NCBI GenBank assembly: GCA_027082895.1
Contig: JALWTJ010000064.1
Span: 1 to 8,861, forward strand
Direction of reading: 5' to 3'
Length of the DNA: 8,861 nucleotides
From: Hyphomicrobiales bacterium
GTDB lineage: Bacteria > Pseudomonadota > Alphaproteobacteria > Rhizobiales > Devosiaceae
Positions 6,419-8,861 of this stretch are shown here, piece by piece (position 1 is the stretch's first letter; each line of letters opens with the position of its first letter). Made by a program: the position numbers and the translations under genes. The notes below the pieces were generated by a model, which saw nothing but the letters and a program-made list of their open reading frames with translations, did not search any database and was not told where the DNA came from.

Positions 6419-6865
6419 GGGCTGGCCGTTGGCATCATGGGGCTGTCCGAAAGTGAAAACGGCGGGTCCGGGCCCGTTGGCGGCCAGTTGTTCGAGTTTG
6501 GCGCGCCCTTCGGCAGGGGTGGGCAGGGTGCCCTCGGGGATCCACCACAGGGCCATCGAAGGGGTGTCCAGACGGTCGAACCATTCGTGGCGACGGGCGA
6601 ATACCCGCTTGTGGATGGTGCGGTAGGTGTAGTCTTCAAGGGCGGCAATGGATTGCCAGACCGACATGTTGACGATGATGCGCGGATCGTCGAATGCCCG
6701 GATGCTGATGGCGCTGTCCGGATCATCGCCGACCAGACGCCAGACAAAGCCTTTGGAGCGGTCCGCGGCGGCGTTGACCACGTTCAGATTGTCCACGAAA
6801 CCGGACATGCGGGGATCATCAAGGGGATATCTGGCGCGGGCAATGTTGATCATGGCGAGGTTCAT
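6404..6865 (-). CDS. DUF3291 domain-containing protein (dimeric alpha/beta-barrel, ABM-like)
   Basis: A 153-residue soluble protein of the DUF3291 family, whose members are predicted to have the ferredoxin-like fold of antibiotic-biosynthesis-type monooxygenases. Function is unknown; no substrate or catalytic residue can be named. Family features visible are LAMINIARARYPLDDPRM at the N-terminus, GFVWRL (39-44), a strand-like NMSVWQS with Trp, a HKRVFARRHEWFDR segment, and WWIPEGTLPTPAEGRAKLE near the C-terminus. The ATG at 6865 follows a purine-rich AAGGAAGGAA about 7 nt upstream, which supports this start over Met5. It lies 31 nt after lipB on the same strand, probably in the same transcript, and 89 nt before rimO. 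The C-terminal codons and stop lie in a short tandem duplication described separately. Confidence 0.85.
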   Translation of the reverse strand: MNLAMINIARARYPLDDPRMSGFVDNLNVVNAAADRSKGFVWRLVGDDPDSAISIRAFDDPRIIVNMSVWQSIAALEDYTYRTIHKRVFARRHEWFDRLDTPSMALWWIPEGTLPTPAEGRAKLEQLAANGPGPAVFTFGQPHDANGQPLADD

Positions 6866-6896
6866 TCAGGGGTTCCTTCCTTTACTTGCGCCTGTG

Positions 6897-7604
6897 TCAC
6901 GCTTTTCGTGTGGGGCCGAAATGGGTCTGGAACGCCCGGTGCAGGGCCATGTCGACCTCTTCCATGCTCACGATATGGCCGAGTTGTTCGAAACTTGTCA
7001 CCCCCTGATCCGAAATGCCGCAGGGAACGATTCCCTGATAATGGGACAGGTCGGGGCAGACATTGAGGGAAATGCCGTGAAAGCTGGCCCAGCGGGATAC
7101 GCGGACCCCGATGGCGGCAATCTTGTCCTGACGGTTATTGGCGCTTCCGGGGCGCCGGACCCAGACGCCGACCCGTCCCGGGCTGCGAAAGGCATCAATG
7201 GAAAATGCGGCAAGGGTGTCGATGATCCATTGTTCCAGCCGCCACACATATTGCCGGATGTCCTTGCCCCGGGCGGACAGGTCCAGCATCAGGTAGACCA
7301 CACGCTGGCCGGGGCCGTGATAGGTGTACTGGCCACCGCGCCCCGCCGCGTGAACCGGGAACCGGTCCGGGTTGATCAGGTCGTGCGGGCGGGCGGAGGT
7401 GCCCGCGGTGTAGAGCGGGGGATGCTCCAGCAGCCAGACTTCTTCCTCTGCCTTTCCTGATGCTACCAGGCGGGCATGGGTGCGCATCCTTTCAAGGGTA
7501 GCATCATAGGCAGTGGTGCCGGGAAGCACTTTCCACAAGGGGCGCTTGCCATCAAGGCGCAGAAGCGGCGATGGGCGATTTTCCTGATGGTTTGCGGTTC
7601 TCAT
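6897..7604 (-). CDS. lipB: Octanoyl-[acyl-carrier-protein]:protein N-octanoyltransferase (lipoate biosynthesis)
   Basis: A 235-residue LipB, which moves octanoyl from ACP to the lipoyl domains of 2-oxoacid dehydrogenases and the glycine cleavage H protein, before LipA inserts sulfur. Evidence: LEHPPLYTAG (60-69), GRGGQYTYHGPGQ (88-100), KIAAIGV (161-167) with the catalytic Lys161, and FHGISLNVCPDL with GIVPCGI carrying the catalytic Cys195. The frame stays open upstream to 7766, but that part is low-complexity Ser/Thr and overlaps the divergent fliN-like gene. Candidate ATGs are 7604 and 7622. I chose 7604 because a GAAG lies 6 nt upstream and homology begins shortly after. No lipA is visible nearby. 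Downstream, a DUF3291 gene follows after 31 nt. Confidence 0.94.
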   Translation of the reverse strand: MRTANHQENRPSPLLRLDGKRPLWKVLPGTTAYDATLERMRTHARLVASGKAEEEVWLLEHPPLYTAGTSARPHDLINPDRFPVHAAGRGGQYTYHGPGQRVVYLMLDLSARGKDIRQYVWRLEQWIIDTLAAFSIDAFRSPGRVGVWVRRPGSANNRQDKIAAIGVRVSRWASFHGISLNVCPDLSHYQGIVPCGISDQGVTSFEQLGHIVSMEEVDMALHRAFQTHFGPTRKA

Positions 7605-7618
7605 TAATACTTCAATAA
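7604..7618. promoter_or_regulatory. CtrA-like box overlapping the lipB start
   Basis: TTAA, 7 nt, then ATAA matches the alphaproteobacterial CtrA consensus TTAA-N7-TTAA at 7 of 8 fixed positions. It overlaps the lipB start codon and lies about 95 nt before the fliN-like gene. A near match in a locally AT-rich stretch can arise by chance. Confidence 0.2.
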
Positions 7619-7639
7619 CCATGATTGACGCATTGTAAA
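7612..7639 (-). promoter_or_regulatory. Candidate lipB promoter
   Basis: On the minus strand TTTACA (complement of 7634-7639, 5 of 6) is followed after 16 nt by TATTGA (complement of 7612-7617, 3 of 6). Transcription would begin at or very near the ATG at 7604, which would imply a leaderless or almost leaderless mRNA. Weak evidence only. Confidence 0.22.
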
Positions 7640-7649
7640 CCGGTGCGCG

Positions 7650-7685
7650 GGCAGTTTGATCTGCCGGGCGGCAGGTCGTTATGGA
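7650..7685 (+). promoter_or_regulatory. Inverted repeat and candidate promoter of the fliN-like gene
   Basis: GGCAG (7650-7654) and CTGCC (7661-7665) form a 5-bp inverted repeat around TTTGAT. A possible -35, TTGATC (7656-7661), lies in the loop and is followed after 18 nt by TATGGA (7680-7685), which would leave a leader of under 25 nt. An inverted repeat centred on the -35 would suit a repressor or activator site, but the -10 match is poor. Confidence 0.25.
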
Positions 7686-7710
7686 ACATGTTTGTGCGGA
7701 CGAGTGACAA

Positions 7711-7950
7711 ATGAGCGTGGTTGAGGAAATTGATGTTGATGTCAAGGTGGAACTGGGTTCAGCCATGATGCCGATTCATCATGTTCTGAGGCTGGGACGC
7801 GGCGCGGTGATCGAACTGGACGCGCTGGAGGATGATCCCATGAAGATTTTTGGCAACAACAAGCTGATTGCTCTTGGGGAGATCCGGGTCGATGATGGCA
7901 AGCTTTCGGTCGTGGTCAACAAGAAGGTGAGCGGTAATTCCCACCGGTAA
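7711..7950 (+). CDS. FliN-like SpoA-domain protein (flagellar motor switch family), minimal form
   Basis: A 79-residue protein made almost entirely of one SpoA (FliN/FliM C-terminal) domain. The motif line is VKVELGSAMMPIHHVLRL (residues 11-28), then GAVIELD, a DPMKIFGNNKLIALGEI stretch, and a C-terminal VDDGKLSVVVNKKV. This fits FliN, which forms the flagellar C-ring with FliM and FliG. E. coli FliN is about 137 residues, so the N-terminal extension is missing here. No other flagellar gene is visible; it stands alone, divergent from lipB and upstream of a tRNA gene. It could be the main FliN, a second copy, or a short partner like the SctQ C-terminal product of type III secretion. The ATG at 7711 has only a weak GGACGAG-like site upstream, but no better start exists. 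Confidence 0.8.
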   Translation: MSVVEEIDVDVKVELGSAMMPIHHVLRLGRGAVIELDALEDDPMKIFGNNKLIALGEIRVDDGKLSVVVNKKVSGNSHR

Positions 7951-7963
7951 AAAGAGGGTGTTT

Positions 7964-7992
7964 CCTGTCACTATCTGCTTGAGATAGGCAGG
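7964..7992 (+). terminator. Hairpin just after the fliN-like gene
   Basis: CTATCT (7971-7976) and AGATAG (7982-7987) form a perfect 6-bp stem around GCTTG. It is extended by CCTG (7964-7967) pairing with CAGG (7989-7992) across a small internal loop. It starts 14 nt after the stop codon. No T-run follows, so it may end or protect the mRNA 3' end rather than be a classic terminator. Confidence 0.35.
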
Positions 7993-8013
7993 GTGATTTG
8001 ATAGAGGCTAGGC

Positions 8014-8040
8014 GCGCTTCGCCCGCGGGGCGCAACTTTT
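8014..8040 (+). terminator. Probable intrinsic terminator between the fliN-like gene and tRNA-Leu
   Basis: An 8-bp stem (8014-8021 with 8026-8033, including two G-U pairs) closes a CCCG tetraloop. It is followed by AAC and TTTT (8037-8040). The stem is GC-rich, but the T-run is short and displaced by 3 nt. It would end transcription of the fliN-like gene 12 nt before the tRNA, so it could equally be part of the tRNA leader. Confidence 0.42.
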
Positions 8041-8051
8041 GCCTTTGGCTT

Positions 8052-8137
8052 GCGGTCGTGGCGGAATGGTAGACGCGCAGCGTTGAGGTCGCTGTGGGGT
8101 AAAACCCGTGGAAGTTCGAGTCTTCTCGACCGCACCA
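8052..8137 (+). tRNA. tRNA-Leu (anticodon GAG)
   Basis: An 86-nt class II tRNA with all parts visible. The acceptor stem is GCGGTCG (8052-8058) paired with CGACCGC (8127-8133), then discriminator A and an encoded CCA (8135-8137). The D-arm contains GGAATGGTAGA. The anticodon stem is CAGCG (8078-8082) with CGCTG (8090-8094), and loop TTGAGGT has anticodon GAG at 8085-8087, reading CUC and CUU. A long variable arm (GGG-TAAAA-CCC) is typical of leucine tRNAs. The T-arm is GGAAG-TTCGAGT-CTTCT. A TTTTT run follows at 8140-8144. No sigma70 promoter at usual distance is obvious, so it may be made from a longer precursor. Confidence 0.96.
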
Positions 8138-8394
8138 AATTTTTCCCCGCCTTTGAGTGGTGGGTGTTTCCCGCGTTGTGTTGGTGGCGCTCGTTTGATG
8201 GTGGCTGCCTGCTTGCAAATGGTGTCCGTATTTTTCGAAATTTTGCCGGGTTGGCCCATTGCCCGATTGCCAGAGCCGTGGCGAGGGCCTAGTGTTGTTT
8301 CATACATGTCGGGACGTTTTGATCCTTGAATTCATGCTGGGCAGCAGTGTCGTGGCCCGAAGCTGAAGCCCGTTGAAAGCAAGTGAGAGAAAAC
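8138..8394 (+). other. Gene-free stretch between tRNA-Leu and mgtE
   Basis: These 257 nt hold no open frame I can support; the frames that cross it also run through the tRNA. It begins with a T-run right after the tRNA and is locally rich in G and T. A possible promoter for mgtE is TTGCCA (8267-8272), 17 nt, then TAGTGT (8290-8295), matching 5 of 6 and 3 of 6. It would give a leader of about 90 nt. I do not recognise an M-box or other known riboswitch in it, but the leader is long enough for a regulatory RNA. Confidence 0.4.
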
Positions 8395-8861
8395 GTGAAC
8401 AATTCCACCGATACCATTGACCAGCTTGCGCCTATCCGTCCCCGTGAATCGGCATGGCGGGATGAGGACGGGCAACTGGACAGCGCATGGCTGGACAGGG
8501 TCCGCGATCTGATTTCCCGGGAGGCGGCCGGTGAACTGGTGGAAATGTTCGAGCCGTTGCCCGAAGCCGATGTGGGGGACGTGCTGGAAGCCCTTGAAGG
8601 CGAAGAACGGCTGGCGCTCATCCGGCTGCTGGGGGATCATTTCGACTATGCGTCCCTTACCGAAGTTGATGAATCGGTTCGTGTCGATCTGATCGACCAG
8701 TTGCCCAATGCGGAGGTGGCGCGGGGCGTTTCTGCAATCGAAAATGATGATGCGGTCTATATCCTTGAGGATATTGATGAAGGGGACCGGGAGGCCATCC
8801 TGTCCCTGGTTCCCGAATTCGAACGTCTGAGCCTGCGCCGTTCCCTGGATTTTCCCGAGGA
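8395..8861 (+). CDS. mgtE: Magnesium transporter MgtE, N-terminal part
   Basis: The frame is open to the right edge and gives about 155 residues without a stop. The sequence is rich in acidic and leucine residues and fits the cytoplasmic MgtE N domain, a superhelical set of short helices with repeats such as LVEMFEPLPEADVGDVLEAL, EERLALIRLL, VRVDLIDQLPNAEVAR, AVYILEDIDEGDREAIL and LRRSLDFPE. In characterised MgtE channels this domain and the following CBS pair sense cytosolic Mg2+ and gate a membrane pore; CBS and membrane parts would lie beyond the window. The GTG at 8395 has a GAGAGA-like site upstream. A second in-frame GTG at 8383 is possible, and a stop lies at 8374, which bounds the start. 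Co-transcription with the tRNA is unlikely given the 257-nt gap. Confidence 0.85.
   Translation, partial: MNNSTDTIDQLAPIRPRESAWRDEDGQLDSAWLDRVRDLISREAAGELVEMFEPLPEADVGDVLEALEGEERLALIRLLGDHFDYASLTEVDESVRVDLIDQLPNAEVARGVSAIENDDAVYILEDIDEGDREAILSLVPEFERLSLRRSLDFPE

Noticed and set aside
5574..7460. Several plus-strand frames of about 240-270 codons opposite rimO, DUF3291 and lipB
   Set aside because: All are antisense to clear genes, with compositions expected from complement reading; they also conflict with one another.
7682..7697. A sigma54-like site (TGGAAC ... TGTGC) before the fliN-like gene
   Set aside because: The GG and GC elements are 11 nt apart rather than the strict 10, and the -12 half matches poorly.
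7605..7766. A 54-residue N-terminal extension of LipB
   Set aside because: Low-complexity Ser/Thr sequence that overlaps the divergent fliN-like gene; LipB similarity starts after the ATG at 7604.
8050..8329. Small open frames across tRNA-Leu and the following gap
   Set aside because: They run through the tRNA gene and lack ribosome binding sites or recognisable sequence.
1..8861. Mobile elements, integrase or attachment site at tRNA-Leu, CRISPR array
   Set aside because: No repeat of the tRNA 3' end, no transposase or integrase frame, and no regularly spaced repeats were seen.

Overview
The window is a dense, GC-rich stretch of bacterial housekeeping genes. An ATP12-type F1-ATPase assembly chaperone, the alphaproteobacterial style of the RluC, LipB, DUF3291 and ATP12 sequences, and a stand-alone FliN-like protein point to a flagellated alphaproteobacterium, perhaps near Rhodospirillales/Acetobacterales. 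The family or genus cannot be fixed from the sequence alone. I see no insertion sequences, prophage genes, CRISPR arrays or codon-use breaks, so this looks like core chromosome rather than an accessory island.

Layout, left to right. (1) Positions 1-3285, plus strand: a compact run of rarA (3' part only), crcB/fluC (fluoride channel), rluC (23S rRNA pseudouridine synthase), an unusually short HAD phosphatase, and an ATP12 chaperone. Gaps are 17 nt or less and two gene pairs overlap, so they are probably one transcript. (2) Positions 3267-7604, minus strand, convergent with the first run: transcription goes lipB, a DUF3291 gene, then rimO, folP, folB, folK. The last four are chained by three 4-nt ATGA stop/start overlaps. 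They join the S12 methylthiotransferase RimO to three steps of tetrahydrofolate synthesis (DHNA aldolase, HPPK, DHPS). A candidate promoter and a hairpin lie in the 89-nt gap before rimO. (3) Positions 7605-7710: a divergent control region between lipB (minus) and a 79-residue FliN/SpoA-domain gene (plus). (4) Positions 7951-8394: two hairpins, a tRNA-Leu(GAG) with encoded CCA, and a 257-nt gene-free stretch. (5) Positions 8395-8861: the 5' part of an mgtE magnesium transporter gene that runs off the window.

What stands out is modest. The HAD phosphatase has all four catalytic motifs but lacks room for the usual cap domain. DHPS has His where many homologues have Glu in the GGESTRPGA loop. 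A 17-bp imperfect tandem duplication at the stop codon of the DUF3291 gene coincides with the best -35 candidate for the rimO-fol operon. The FliN-like protein is reduced to a bare SpoA domain and sits outside any visible flagellar cluster. I do not see convincing evidence of a wholly new system.
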